Of a stretch of 64,000 bases of DNA, positions 1 to 8,322 are shown piece by piece (the first letter of the stretch is position 1; each line of letters begins with the position of its first letter). The stretch is from Burkholderiales bacterium (GTDB lineage: Bacteria > Pseudomonadota > Gammaproteobacteria > Burkholderiales > SG8-41): positions 124,001-188,000 of the forward strand of contig JAIETP010000014.1 of the NCBI GenBank assembly GCA_019744975.1, read 5' to 3'. Below the pieces are notes generated by a model that ran no database searches, had not been told where the DNA came from, and saw only the letters and a program-made list of their open reading frames with translations. A program made the position numbers and the translations under genes.

Positions 1-70
1 CGATCGCGCCGAGCGCGACGGCAATGACAAATACCGCGGTCAGCATCTGATGATGTACGTTGAATTCCAT
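1..70 (-). CDS. N-terminus of a membrane protein, possibly YeeE/YedE family (partial)
   Basis: Only the first 23 codons are in the window. The minus strand reads MEFNVHHQMLTAVFVIAVALGAI from an ATG at base 70, preceded by a strong ribosome site (GGAGGAA, about five bases upstream). The hydrophobic run starting at residue 10 looks like a first membrane helix. The pattern (short polar start, then AVFVIAVALGAI) resembles the start of YeeE/YedE sulfur-compound transporters, but this is a guess from memory and the fragment is too short to prove it. It lies about 60 bases downstream of queC on the same strand. Confidence 0.5.
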   Translation of the reverse strand, partial: MEFNVHHQMLTAVFVIAVALGAI

Positions 71-112
71 AAATTTCCTCCGGCAAGTTTAAGTACGTCC
101 GCAGACGTCATT

Positions 113-130
113 TAAGTAATTGTTTTTACT
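113..130 (-). promoter_or_regulatory. Intergenic motif AATAAAAACAANNNNTTA, copy 1
   Basis: On the minus strand this reads AGTAAAAACAATTACTTA. It follows the queC stop and precedes the membrane-protein start at base 70. It is one of six similar intergenic sites in the window; the CAANNNNTTA core has the spacing of an IHF site (WATCAANNNNTTR). Function is inferred only. Confidence 0.4.
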
Positions 131-133
131 ATG

Positions 134-805
134 TTATTTGTAAGGCGTGGGATCGGAAATACCGGCCTGCTCAAACCCCGCGCGACGCAGCCGGCAGGAA
201 TCGCAGACGCCGCAGGCACGCCCTGCTTCATCCGCCTGATAACAGGACACCGTCAATGCGTAATCCACGCCCAGCGCGAGGCCGCGGCGAATGATGTCGG
301 CCTTGCTGAGTGTGATGATGGGCGTGTGTATTTTCAGCGGTCGGCCTTCAACCGCGGCCTTGGTGGCAAGATTCGCAAGCCGCTCGAAGGCACGCATGTA
401 CTCCGGCCGGCAATCCGGGTACCCGGAGTAATCCACCGCATTGGCGCCAAAATAAATATGCTCCGCGCCGCAGACTTCGGCATGCGCCAGCGCCAGTGAC
501 AGCATGATGGTATTGCGTGCCGGGACATAGGTCACGGGTATGCCCGGTTGCAGGCCATCCACCGGCAGCGCAATCGCAGGGTCGGTCAGTGCCGAACCGC
601 CGACAGCGCCAAGATCGATACGCACCACCTTGTGTGCGACCGCGCCCAATGCCCGCGCCACGCGCGCAGCGGCATCCAGTTCGGAACGGTGGCGCTGGCC
701 ATAATCGATCGACAGGCAATAACAGTCATGCCCCGCCTCGCGCGCAATGGCCAGCGTGGTCGCGGAATCGAGTCCGCCTGAGAGCAGGACGACAGCTTTG
801 GTCAT
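134..805 (-). CDS. queC: 7-cyano-7-deazaguanine synthase QueC
   Basis: QueC converts 7-carboxy-7-deazaguanine to preQ0 using ATP and ammonia, a cytoplasmic step of queuosine biosynthesis. The 223-residue protein has the ATP-pyrophosphatase P-loop [12 protein letters not shown] near the N-terminus (residues 8-19) and a C-terminal zinc cluster of four cysteines ([17 protein letters not shown]), both diagnostic. Length is normal for the family. It is the downstream partner of queE on the same strand, separated by about 100 bases filled with 8-bp repeats. No preQ1 riboswitch was seen in front of it, as expected if it is transcribed from the upstream operon. Confidence 0.97.
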   Translation of the reverse strand: MTKAVVLLSGGLDSATTLAIAREAGHDCYCLSIDYGQRHRSELDAAARVARALGAVAHKVVRIDLGAVGGSALTDPAIALPVDGLQPGIPVTYVPARNTIMLSLALAHAEVCGAEHIYFGANAVDYSGYPDCRPEYMRAFERLANLATKAAVEGRPLKIHTPIITLSKADIIRRGLALGVDYALTVSCYQADEAGRACGVCDSCRLRRAGFEQAGISDPTPYK

Positions 806-814
806 TGGTTATGC

Positions 815-906
815 GTGATTAAGTAATTAGGTAACCAGGTGATTAGGTAAAAACGGTGGTCGGCACTATACGCGCAATCACTTAATCACCTAATCACTCA
901 ATCACC
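815..906. repeat. Inverted clusters of 8-bp GTGATTRR repeats between queE and queC
   Basis: Bases 876-906 read, on the minus strand, GTGATTGA GTGATTAG GTGATTAA GTGATT, four copies of one octamer. Bases 815-850 carry degenerate copies in the opposite orientation. GTGATTAAGT from one arm pairs perfectly with ACTTAATCAC of the other, so the queE-queC spacer transcript could fold into a long hairpin. Confidence 0.75.
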
Positions 907-909
907 GCC

Positions 910-1611
910 TCAGTGTCCTGGAACTTCGCCCCACAGCAGTTTGTGCAACTGCAGCTGGAAACGCACCGTCAAGCGGTCGCGCAATATCCACTCGGCGAGC
1001 CGGCGCGGTTCGAGCTGGCCGTGCACCGGCGAAAACAGCACCGGGCACAAGGCGGCGAGTTGCCTTTGCTGCAGCTGTTCCCGCGCCCAGACATAGTCCT
1101 GCTCGTCGCACAGCACAAACTTGATTTCGTCATGCGGTGTCAGGTGATCGAGATTCGACCACAGGTTGCGCGTGCATTCGCCGGAACCGGGCGTCTTCAA
1201 GTCCAGGATTTTTGAAACACGGACATCGACTCCGGACACATCCAGCGCGCCGCTGGTTTCAAGCGACACCGAATAACCGGCATCGGCCAGCTGCCGCAGC
1301 AGCACCAGCGCATGTTTCTGCGCCAGTGGCTCGCCGCCGGTCAGCGTGACATGCTGCGCGCCGTACGCGGCAACACGTTCGAGTATTGTGCCCAATGTCA
1401 GCGATTCCCCGCCGTGAAAAGCATAGGCGGTATCGCAATAGCCGCAACGCAGCGGGCAGCCGGTCAGGCGCACGAATACCGTCGGCAGGCCGACGCGGCT
1501 GGTTTCGCCCTGCAGCGAGAAAAAAATCTCGGTAACCCGCAGCGTCGCCGCAACGGCAGAAGTTGCGTCAATTACAGCGGACGAGGCTTGTTCGGTGATG
1601 GTCTGATTCAC
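910..1611 (-). CDS. queE: 7-carboxy-7-deazaguanine synthase QueE (radical SAM)
   Basis: QueE rearranges 6-carboxy-tetrahydropterin to 7-carboxy-7-deazaguanine, the step before QueC. The 233-residue protein shows FSLQGETSRVGLPTVFVRLTGCPLRCGYCDT, with the CxxxCxxC radical-SAM cluster motif, and TGGEPL for SAM binding, typical of the family. The annotated start is GTG; the first ~24 residues (MNQTITEQASSAVIDATSAVAATL) are low-complexity and precede the conserved RVTEIFFSLQGE, so the true start could be a little further in. It follows cpoB by 45 bases on the same strand. Confidence 0.95.
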   Translation of the reverse strand: MNQTITEQASSAVIDATSAVAATLRVTEIFFSLQGETSRVGLPTVFVRLTGCPLRCGYCDTAYAFHGGESLTLGTILERVAAYGAQHVTLTGGEPLAQKHALVLLRQLADAGYSVSLETSGALDVSGVDVRVSKILDLKTPGSGECTRNLWSNLDHLTPHDEIKFVLCDEQDYVWAREQLQQRQLAALCPVLFSPVHGQLEPRRLAEWILRDRLTVRFQLQLHKLLWGEVPGH

Positions 1612-1656
1612 TGGCGGATTGTGCCGGAAAACCCGGCAGTACGGCGACTGTACCGC

Positions 1657-2520
1657 TCAGCGCAGGTTGGCGACGCGCCGGCGCGCCTTTTCAGCGGCCT
1701 CGGAAGCGGGATAACGCGCGATCAGGCCGTCCATGGTCTTGCGCGCCGCGGCGGTGTCACCCGCCTCCAGCTGCGAGCTGGCCATGTTGAGCAGCGCATC
1801 GGGCACCGAGGCACTTTCGGGGTATGAGGCCAAAAGCTTTTGCTGGCTGGCGATCGCATTCTTGAAATCGCGCAAATTGAAATACGAATCGCCAATCCAG
1901 TACTGGGCGCGCGGCGCCAGCGTGCTTTTCGGATATTTGGCGACAAAACCCTGGAAAGCGGTGATGGCGCCCTGGTAATTGCCGATGCGGCGCTGGCCCT
2001 GGGCACGTTCATAGGCGTCGTTTTCATCGACGCTGACTGAGACGCTGACTGAGGCTGTTGATGCCCCAGCAGCCGGTTTCGGCGCCTCTGCGCCAGCCGC
2101 GACCGGGGCCGCACCGGCAGCAGGTGCAATGGCTGCGCCCGGCTGTTCGAAACGACGCAAACGCTGGTCCAGATCGACATACATGTCGCGCTGGCGTTTG
2201 GTCACGCCTTCGATATTGTTGCCGAGTATTTCGATCTGGCCGCGCAGGCTGCGCATCTCCTCGCGCAGTTTCTCGATTTCGGCCACCAGCGCCAGCACCG
2301 GCTGTGCTTTGGCGGCGTCCTCGATTTTACCCAGCCGGCCGGACAGGCTGTCGGTCTGCTGGCGCAGTTCATCGACCCGCTTCTGCTGCTCGGCGATCTG
2401 TTTGCGCGCGACCTCGTCGTCAAACAGGCCCGCTGCCGCGGGTCCGGCCGCCAGCATACCGGAACAGAAAACCAGCGCGCACAGGGATGCGATGGACGCG
2501 CGCAGTTTACGGGACCCCAT
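1657..2520 (-). CDS. cpoB: Cell division coordinator CpoB (Tol-Pal system protein YbgF)
   Basis: Periplasmic partner of TolA that links outer-membrane constriction with peptidoglycan synthesis. The 287 residues start with a signal peptide (cleavage near AAGPAAAG, residue 30), then a coiled coil with Glu/Gln/Leu heptads (about 33-120), an Ala/Pro linker, and C-terminal TPR repeats (NYQGAITAFQGFVAKYPKSTLAPRAQYWIGDSYF). The linker contains SVSVSVSV, from a short tandem DNA repeat (gacgctgactga). It is the last gene of the tol-pal block, eight bases after pal. Confidence 0.93.
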   Translation of the reverse strand: MGSRKLRASIASLCALVFCSGMLAAGPAAAGLFDDEVARKQIAEQQKRVDELRQQTDSLSGRLGKIEDAAKAQPVLALVAEIEKLREEMRSLRGQIEILGNNIEGVTKRQRDMYVDLDQRLRRFEQPGAAIAPAAGAAPVAAGAEAPKPAAGASTASVSVSVSVDENDAYERAQGQRRIGNYQGAITAFQGFVAKYPKSTLAPRAQYWIGDSYFNLRDFKNAIASQQKLLASYPESASVPDALLNMASSQLEAGDTAAARKTMDGLIARYPASEAAEKARRRVANLR

Positions 2521-2528
2521 GCGCCGGA

Positions 2529-3077
2529 TCAGTCGTTCGGATATACGAGATCGGCGCGGCGGTTCTCGGACCAGCTCGCTTCATCATGTCCCGTGGCCTT
2601 GGGTTTTTCCTCGCCGAAGCTGACGGTTTCGATCTGCTCGCTCTGCGCACCCAGCAACTGCATCATCTGCTTGACGGCGTCGGCGCGGCGCTGGCCCAGC
2701 GCCAGATTGTATTCACGGCTGCCGCGTTCGTCGGCATTGCCCTGCACGGTCATTTTCTGGCTGCGGTTCTGCTGCAGGTAACGCGCATGTGCCGAAACCA
2801 CGGGTTTGAACTCTTCCTTGACAACATTGCTGTCGAGCTCGAAATAGACGCTGCGTTTGGACAGGATGTTGGAGGGATCCTTCAGCGGGTTACCCGAAAC
2901 GCCCTTGGGATCCAGCGGCGTGGTGGTCGGCCCGGTGGCCACCGGCGGCTTGGTCACCGGCTGCGAGCCGGCTGCGCCGCGGTCTTCGACGGCGGCGCCG
3001 TCCTGCTCTTTGGTGGGGGTGCTGCTACAGGCGGCGAGTATCGCCGTTGCCAGTACTGCTGTGAGTATGCGTTTCAT
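2529..3077 (-). CDS. pal: Peptidoglycan-associated lipoprotein Pal
   Basis: Outer-membrane lipoprotein that binds peptidoglycan and TolB. The ORF track extends to 3293, but the real start is the ATG at 3077 (MKRILTAVLATAILAACSS), with an AAGGAG ribosome site and a lipobox LAAC, giving 182 residues. The C-terminal OmpA-like domain has YFELDSNVV and the peptidoglycan-binding segment NADERGSREYNLALGQRRADAV. It is 40 bases downstream of tolB, in the usual tolB-pal-cpoB order. Confidence 0.97.
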   Translation of the reverse strand: MKRILTAVLATAILAACSSTPTKEQDGAAVEDRGAAGSQPVTKPPVATGPTTTPLDPKGVSGNPLKDPSNILSKRSVYFELDSNVVKEEFKPVVSAHARYLQQNRSQKMTVQGNADERGSREYNLALGQRRADAVKQMMQLLGAQSEQIETVSFGEEKPKATGHDEASWSENRRADLVYPND

Positions 3078-3117
3078 GATGGAACTCCTTGTCGACTGGG
3101 GTGGTTTTGCTGAGGAT

Positions 3118-4413
3118 TTATTTATTGACCACGGGACTCCACGCAGGTTCACGTGCATCCCCGACATCAGCGGTGAAACGTTGCTTGATGCGACCATCGC
3201 TGGAAACGGCGGCCAATATACCACGGCCTCCCACCTCGGTCGCATAGAGGATGATCTTGCTGTTCGGCGCAAAACTCGGCGATTCATCGACACCGCCCTC
3301 GGTCAGCACCTGCACCTGTCGCGTCGCAAAATCCTGCACCGCGACATTGAAGCGGCTGCCGTTGCGCTGGATGAAAGTGAAGCTCCTGCCGTCGGGACTG
3401 TGCCGCGGCGACACGTTGTACGAGCCTTCGAAAGTCACGCGCTGCGGCGCGCCGCCGCCGACCGGGATGCGGTAAATCTGCGGGCCGCCACCGCGGTCGG
3501 AAGTAAACAGGATCGACTTGCCGTCGGGTGAAAAATTGGCCTCGGTATCGATCGCGGCACTCTGGGTCAGCCGCGACGGCGCGCCCGATCCATCGGCATT
3601 GATCAGGAACAGCTGCGAACCGCCATCACGGGTCAGCGTCACCGCCAGTTGCCTGCCATCCGGCGACCACGCCGGCGCGCTGTTGCTGCCGCGGAAGGCG
3701 GCCACGGCCTGACGGCTGCCGGTGGTCAGCGATTGCACATAAACCACCGGTTTTTTCTGCTCGAAGGACACGTAGGCAAGCCGGGTGCCGTCCGGAGACC
3801 ACGCCGGCGAAATGATCGGTTCGTTCGAGGCCAGTACGCTTTGCGCGCCGAAACCGTCGGCATCCGCGACATGCAGCTCATAACGCGGGCCGCGTTTGAC
3901 GATGTAGGTGATGCGCGTCGCGAATACGCCGGGGTCGCCGGTCAGTTTTTCGTAAATGACGTCGGCTATCTTGTGCGCGGTCAGCCGCAACTGGCTTTCC
4001 GTGGCGAAATAAACAAAACCGGCGATCTGCGTCTGCTTGATGGCATCCATGACGCGGAAACGGATGTCATAACGGCCGTCCGGCGCCTTGGTCACGGCAC
4101 CGATCACCACGGCATCGGCGCCGCGGGCGCGCCACTGCGCGTAATTCACCTGCTCGGGCTCGTGGGGCACCGGGTTCATGCCGCCGGCATCGACGATTTT
4201 GAACAGCCCGCTGCGCGCGAGATCGGCCATCACCACCGGGGTCAGGCGCTGGGCCAGCCCCTCCTCGGCACGGAAGGGGGCAATGGCCACCGGAATCTGC
4301 GTGGCGCCGCCGCCGACCACTTCGATGCGGAGTTGTGCCGACGCGTTCTGGGCCAGCAGGAACAGCCCGAGAGATAACAAGCAAGGCAATAATATTGTTT
4401 TAAGATTTTTCAT
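3118..4413 (-). CDS. tolB: Tol-Pal system beta-propeller protein TolB
   Basis: Periplasmic protein bridging Pal and TolA. I choose the ATG at 4413 (MKNLKTILLPCLLSLGLFLLAQNASA) because it gives a clean signal peptide ending ASA-Q and a 431-residue protein, the normal TolB size; the longer ORF start at 4506 puts 31 unrelated residues in front. After the N-terminal domain come WD40-like PD40 repeats, recognisable as repeated SPDGTRLAYVS, SPDGRQLAVT, SPDGKSILFTSDRGG and SPDGRSFTFI. It sits between tolA and pal. Confidence 0.97.
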   Translation of the reverse strand: MKNLKTILLPCLLSLGLFLLAQNASAQLRIEVVGGGATQIPVAIAPFRAEEGLAQRLTPVVMADLARSGLFKIVDAGGMNPVPHEPEQVNYAQWRARGADAVVIGAVTKAPDGRYDIRFRVMDAIKQTQIAGFVYFATESQLRLTAHKIADVIYEKLTGDPGVFATRITYIVKRGPRYELHVADADGFGAQSVLASNEPIISPAWSPDGTRLAYVSFEQKKPVVYVQSLTTGSRQAVAAFRGSNSAPAWSPDGRQLAVTLTRDGGSQLFLINADGSGAPSRLTQSAAIDTEANFSPDGKSILFTSDRGGGPQIYRIPVGGGAPQRVTFEGSYNVSPRHSPDGRSFTFIQRNGSRFNVAVQDFATRQVQVLTEGGVDESPSFAPNSKIILYATEVGGRGILAAVSSDGRIKQRFTADVGDAREPAWSPVVNK

Positions 4414-4509
4414 CTTTTTCTGATGGAATGCCGGTAACTTGATGCGGATGTCTGGTCTGTGTGACCACCAGTTTGCGTCCGGGTTCATTGTCATTGTGAT
4501 GCGCAAATA

Positions 4510-5322
4510 TTACTGAACCGGCCTGAAGGCCATCGTGAAGCGGCGGAAATACTGCTGAAACTGGTCTCCCGCCGGCACGCTGAACGGCTGCGCCTTGCGG
4601 ATCGCGGCCTCGATAGCCGCGTCATACGCCGCATTACCGCTGGTCTTGGCGAGACGGACGTCCAGCACCTCGCCGCCGGGCAGCAAAGTCACCACAAATT
4701 CGGCCTCCGGGTTGCCCTGCAGGCTGGGCGGCACCAGCACGAAGCGTTTGACCCTGGTGCGGATGCCGTCCATGTATTTGTCGATTTCCCGCTTCGCCGC
4801 CGCGGCCTGTTGCGCAGCCAGCGCATCGCGTGCTTTCTGCTGTTCGTCAGCGGCGCTTTTGGCGGCGGCGTCCGCGGCCTGTTTCTTTTTCAGCGCCTCG
4901 GCTTCGGCGCGTTTTTTCTTTTCCAGCTCGGCTTCGCGCGATTTTTCAGCGGCAAGTTTTTTCGCCTCGGCCGCCTGCTGCTCTTTGAGTTTGCGTTCCT
5001 TTTCCAGTTTTTCCTTCAGCGCGATGTCGGGTTTTGCCGCCGGCGCGGGCTCCGGTGCCGGCTTTACCGGTGGCGGTGGTTTGGTTTCGACTTTCGGCGC
5101 GGGCGGCGGCGGCTCCGGCTTTATCGCCGGCGGCGGCGGGGGCTCCGCTGCGGGCGGCGCCGTCGGCAGATCGCGCCAGAGGTCGACCACCACCGCGGTA
5201 TCAATCCGCTGGTGCTGCCAGCTCACGCCGAACACCAGCAGAATCAGGAACAGCACATGCATCACGAAAGCCAGCGCGCCGGCGAGGGCCTGTTCGCGGG
5301 AGCTGATCGCGGCAGTGGTCAT
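4510..5322 (-). CDS. tolA: Tol-Pal inner-membrane anchor TolA
   Basis: TolA spans the periplasm and connects TolQR with TolB and Pal. The 270 residues show one N-terminal membrane helix (ALAFVMHVLFLILLVFGVSW), a Pro-rich stretch (APPAAEPPPPPAIKPEPPPPAPK), a long Lys/Glu/Ala helix (about 95-170), and a C-terminal TonB-like domain (VVTLLPGGEVLDVRLAKTSGNAAYDAAIEAAI). It is shorter than the E. coli protein, mainly in the helical domain. Its ATG is directly preceded by a hairpin repeat that also occurs next to the SURF1 gene. Confidence 0.95.
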   Translation of the reverse strand: MTTAAISSREQALAGALAFVMHVLFLILLVFGVSWQHQRIDTAVVVDLWRDLPTAPPAAEPPPPPAIKPEPPPPAPKVETKPPPPVKPAPEPAPAAKPDIALKEKLEKERKLKEQQAAEAKKLAAEKSREAELEKKKRAEAEALKKKQAADAAAKSAADEQQKARDALAAQQAAAAKREIDKYMDGIRTRVKRFVLVPPSLQGNPEAEFVVTLLPGGEVLDVRLAKTSGNAAYDAAIEAAIRKAQPFSVPAGDQFQQYFRRFTMAFRPVQ

Positions 5323-5328
5323 CGGTTA

Positions 5329-5395
5329 TTGATTTTTTCCAAAAACATGACAACCTGATCTGCCAATTGAGCAGAGGCATGTTTTTGTCATTATT
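5329..5395 (-). repeat. Dispersed hairpin repeat, copy 1 (upstream of tolA)
   Basis: The minus strand reads AATAATGACAAAAACATG, a 28-base loop, then CATGTTTTTGGAAAAAATCAA. The arms CAAAAACATG/CATGTTTTTG are perfect inverted repeats. The same two arms, with a 6-base loop, occur at 39069-39113 (18/18 identical bases in one arm, 19/21 in the other). Confidence 0.75.
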
Positions 5396-5408
5396 TGCGC
5401 AATTTCCA

Positions 5409-5828
5409 TTAATTCCCGGGACGTACCAGCAGCCCCACCCGCTGCACGTTGTTCCGCTGCAGCGTATCCATCACTTCGACCACTTTTTCGTAGAGCACAC
5501 CCTTGTCGGCAGCGATCACCACCGCCTGCTCCGGGTTACTGGCCTGCCTCTGCTTGATCAGGGCAATCACCTCATCCCACTTCACTTTGCGATCCGCCTT
5601 GCCGTCCTGATCACGAAACGTCAGGTCGCCCTTTTTGTCGATCATGATCTGCAGCGGCGGGGTTTTGATCTCGGATGATTTTCCCACTGACGGCAAATCG
5701 ACTTTGCTTGGATTCATCATCGGCGCAGTGACCATGAAAATCACCAGCAGCACCAGCATCACGTCGATGTACGGCACGACGTTGATCTGGTTCATCAGGC
5801 GGCGGCCGCTGCGTTTTTCGATCAGCAT
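5409..5828 (-). CDS. tolR: Tol-Pal inner-membrane protein TolR
   Basis: Partner of TolQ in the proton-driven Tol motor. The 139 residues have the ExbD/TolR signature: cytoplasmic start, then NQINVVPYIDVMLVLLVIFMVTAPMM, one membrane helix with the essential Asp, then a periplasmic domain. The start is odd: upstream in the same frame is ATG GCT TCC TAG immediately followed by the used ATG, with no clear ribosome site for either. This looks like a nonsense codon acquired near the original start, with initiation moved four codons downstream. tolR is also separated from tolQ by an unusual 175-base spacer. Confidence 0.96.
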   Translation of the reverse strand: MLIEKRSGRRLMNQINVVPYIDVMLVLLVIFMVTAPMMNPSKVDLPSVGKSSEIKTPPLQIMIDKKGDLTFRDQDGKADRKVKWDEVIALIKQRQASNPEQAVVIAADKGVLYEKVVEVMDTLQRNNVQRVGLLVRPGN

Positions 5829-5841
5829 CTAGGAAGCCATA

Positions 5842-5918
5842 GAAAAATGATGGGCGGGCGCGTTGGGAGCCCCCCAAGGGGACTTCCTTCGGGGCGCGCA
5901 GCGACCGAGCGCACACGC
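5842..5918. repeat. Degenerate copy of a dispersed repeat in the tolQ-tolR spacer
   Basis: The sequence gaaaaatgatgggcgggcgcgttgggagc and gcagcgaccgagcgcacacgc matches the left half of the inverted-repeat element at 14735-14885, interrupted by an extra GC-rich 27-base block. Shadow translations agree as well (MCARSLRAPK... here, MCAWSLCSPR... there). No terminal inverted repeats are visible in this copy. Confidence 0.6.
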
Positions 5919-6003
5919 CTTCGGAGCAATGATGTCCCGACGCTTAAAAGCTTCGCCGTCATTACTGAAATCGCTGAGTCAAAATTCTTGATGTCCACTC
6001 CGA

Positions 6004-6687
6004 TCAGTGCACCTGCCGCTGCAGGATGTTGGAGAATTCTTCGGTGAAGGAATCAAAACGGATCGCCAGCCGGTTCACGTCACCGGCAAACCGGTTGTAG
6101 GCGACCACCGCGGGAATCGCCGCGAACAGGCCGATGGCGGTGGCGATCAGCGCCTCGGCAATACCAGGTGCGACATGGCTCAGCGTCGCCTGGCCGACGT
6201 TGGCCAGCCCGCGGAAGGAATTCATGATGCCCCACACCGTGCCGAGCAGACCGACGTAAGGACTGACCGAGCCGACCGTGGCGAGGAAGGACAACGAGGA
6301 TTCCAGCTTGTCCATTTCGCGCTGATAGGTGGCGCGCATCGCGCGCCGCGTGCTGTCCATCAGTGCGCCGACATCGACGCCGGCTTCGCGCCGGTGTTTG
6401 GTGAACTCACGGAAGCCGGATTCGAAAATGCGCTCAAGGCTGCCCGCGGAATCCCGCGCATTGACCGCGCGCTGGAACAGGTCCTTCAAATCGGCGCCGC
6501 TCCAGAACTGGCGCTCGAACTCGGCGGTCTGCCGGGTCGTGCGGCGCAGCGTGAATATCTTGAGAAAAATGTAGTACCAGGAAATGAGCGATGACAACAG
6601 CAGAACAAGCATCACCAGCTGCACCGGCACGCTCGCGCCGGTGATCAGGCTGAGCACGGACATGTCATGGGTAAGTGTTGCGTTCAA
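6004..6687 (-). CDS. tolQ: Tol-Pal proton channel protein TolQ
   Basis: TolQ forms the inner-membrane proton channel with TolR and energises TolA. The 227 residues fit the MotA/TolQ/ExbB family: N-terminal helix (PVQLVMLVLLLSSLISWYYIFL), cytoplasmic loop, then two helices including SFLATVGSVSPYVGLLGTVWGIMNSF and GIAEALIATAIGLFAAIPAVVAYN, the conserved ion-path region. It follows ybgC by 15 bases in the standard ybgC-tolQ order. Confidence 0.97.
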   Translation of the reverse strand: MNATLTHDMSVLSLITGASVPVQLVMLVLLLSSLISWYYIFLKIFTLRRTTRQTAEFERQFWSGADLKDLFQRAVNARDSAGSLERIFESGFREFTKHRREAGVDVGALMDSTRRAMRATYQREMDKLESSLSFLATVGSVSPYVGLLGTVWGIMNSFRGLANVGQATLSHVAPGIAEALIATAIGLFAAIPAVVAYNRFAGDVNRLAIRFDSFTEEFSNILQRQVH

Positions 6688-6702
6688 TTTTCCGTTCCTG
6701 TT

Positions 6703-7185
6703 CTAACTTTTTTCTATTGTCATGCGCATCGCCTCGGGCATGCGGGCCGGCCTCAAAGTATCGGTGCTGACGCACACGACCTCGACCTCCGCCCGCGCGA
6801 TCTCCTCGTTCCCGCGCAGCACCCGCTGCAAAAACCGGATGCGGCTGCCGCCGACGTTAACGACTTCCACGGTGACCTGCAAGCTGTCGTTGAACCGCGA
6901 CGGTTTCAGATAATCGATGTTCACCGCACGCACCACAAACAACACGCCGTCCCGTGCCGCCATCTCCGGTTGTTCGAAACCCAGCGCGCGCAGCCACTCG
7001 GTGCGTGCGCGCTCCATGAAGCCCAGGTAGTTCGCGTAAAACACCACACCGCCGGCATCGGTGTCTTCGTAATAAACGCGGATCGGCCAGAGAAAGGGTT
7101 GATGTGGTTGATGTGCCGCTGCCGCGGCGTGCGGGGCAGCTGAAGGTCGCGCGGGTAAATGCTGTCGTTTTAATATTTTATTCAA
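6703..7185 (-). CDS. ybgC: Tol-Pal-associated acyl-CoA thioesterase YbgC
   Basis: Cytoplasmic hotdog-fold thioesterase encoded with tol-pal in most proteobacteria; its physiological substrate is not settled. The signature VYYEDTDAGGVVFYANYLGFMERARTEWL (from about residue 37) contains the active-site Asp region of the 4-hydroxybenzoyl-CoA thioesterase family. The first ~30 residues (Ala/His/Pro-rich) are not conserved in the family, so the start may be further in. It lies 26 bases downstream of ruvB. Confidence 0.93.
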   Translation of the reverse strand: MNKILKRQHLPARPSAAPHAAAAAHQPHQPFLWPIRVYYEDTDAGGVVFYANYLGFMERARTEWLRALGFEQPEMAARDGVLFVVRAVNIDYLKPSRFNDSLQVTVEVVNVGGSRIRFLQRVLRGNEEIARAEVEVVCVSTDTLRPARMPEAMRMTIEKS

Positions 7186-7211
7186 TTAAATCAAATAGTT
7201 ACATAAATTTC

Positions 7212-8264
7212 TCATGGCGCCGAGGCGCCGGCATCCCACAGATCACGCGCGCCGTCGTTGCGCGGGGCGACCAACCCGAAGTGGCAATACGCAGCGGCAG
7301 TCGCCACCCGTCCGCGCGGTGTGCGCTGCAGGTAACCCTGCTGGATCAGGTAGGGTTCGAGCACGTCTTCAATGGTGTCTCGCTCTTCACCGATCGCCGC
7401 GGCCAGATTCTCGACTCCGACCGGTCCGCCGCCGAACTTGTCGATCACAGCCTGCAGCAACTTGCGGTCCATGACATCAAGCCCGACCGCGTCAACATCG
7501 AGCATTTTCAGCGCATCATCCGCGACTGCGCGCGTGATGTGCCCGTCAGCGCGCACCTCGGCAAAATCGCGGACGCGGCGCAGCAGGCGGTTGGAAATGC
7601 GCGGTGTGCCGCGCGAACGCCCGGCGATTTCGCGCGCACCACCCGCATCCATTCCGACTTCGAGCAGCCGCGCCGAACGCTCGGCAATCCGCGTCAACTC
7701 ATCCGTGGTGTAGAACTCCAGTCGCGCAACAATGCCGAAACGGTCACGCAACGGATTGGTCAGCATCCCCGCCCGGGTGGTGGCGCCAACCAGCGTGAAC
7801 GGCGGCAGGTCGAGCTTGACCGAACGCGCCGCCGGCCCCTCGCCGATCATGATGTCGATCTGGAAATCCTCCAGCGCCGGATAGAGGATTTCCTCGACCA
7901 CCGGTGACAGGCGGTGTATCTCGTCGATGAACAACACGTCGTTCGGCTCAAGATTGGTCAGTATCGCCGCGAGGTCACCGGCACGTTCCAGCACCGGGCC
8001 CGAGGTATGGCGCAGATTGACGCCCATCTCGCGCGCGATGATGTGGGCCAGCGTTGTTTTGCCCAGCCCCGGCGGGCCGAACAGCAGCACATGGTCAAGC
8101 GGCTCACTGCGTTTGCGCGCGGCCTCGATGAAAATCGACAGCTGGCCGCGGATTTTTTCCTGCCCGACATATTCATCCAGCACCTTGGGCCGCAGCGCGC
8201 GTTCGAACACCTCTTCCTGGGCGGAAGCCGGTGCGGCGGCAATCAGGCGGTCGGTTTCGATCAT
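7212..8264 (-). CDS. ruvB: Holliday junction branch-migration ATPase RuvB
   Basis: Hexameric motor that, loaded by RuvA, drives branch migration at Holliday junctions. The 350 residues show [19 protein letters not shown], Walker [12 protein letters not shown], Walker [10 protein letters not shown], sensor [18 protein letters not shown], and a C-terminal winged helix ([19 protein letters not shown]). All are textbook RuvB. The 53-base gap to ruvA contains degenerate ~14-bp repeats. Confidence 0.98.
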   Translation of the reverse strand: MIETDRLIAAAPASAQEEVFERALRPKVLDEYVGQEKIRGQLSIFIEAARKRSEPLDHVLLFGPPGLGKTTLAHIIAREMGVNLRHTSGPVLERAGDLAAILTNLEPNDVLFIDEIHRLSPVVEEILYPALEDFQIDIMIGEGPAARSVKLDLPPFTLVGATTRAGMLTNPLRDRFGIVARLEFYTTDELTRIAERSARLLEVGMDAGGAREIAGRSRGTPRISNRLLRRVRDFAEVRADGHITRAVADDALKMLDVDAVGLDVMDRKLLQAVIDKFGGGPVGVENLAAAIGEERDTIEDVLEPYLIQQGYLQRTPRGRVATAAAYCHFGLVAPRNDGARDLWDAGASAP

Positions 8265-8280
8265 GGGCTGGATGTTCTTG

Positions 8281-8322
8281 TGACTGGGGTTTTATGACTG
8301 AAGTTTACCTCTGACGTTTACG
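8281..8322. repeat. Degenerate 14-15-bp tandem repeats at the ruvA-ruvB junction
   Basis: The plus strand reads TGACTGGGGTTTTA, TGACTGAAGTTTACC, TCTGACGTTTACGAC, three related units. The last unit overlaps the ruvA stop codon (TAA at 8318-8320). Confidence 0.5.

Noticed and set aside
806-1000. preQ1 riboswitch in front of queC or queE
   Set aside because: I found no short preQ1-type pseudoknot (C-rich loop with A-rich tail); the genes appear to be transcribed from upstream.
4595-5358. Ser/Ala- and Phe/Arg-rich plus-strand ORFs opposite tolA
   Set aside because: They mirror the repetitive TolA helix and proline region; no independent support.
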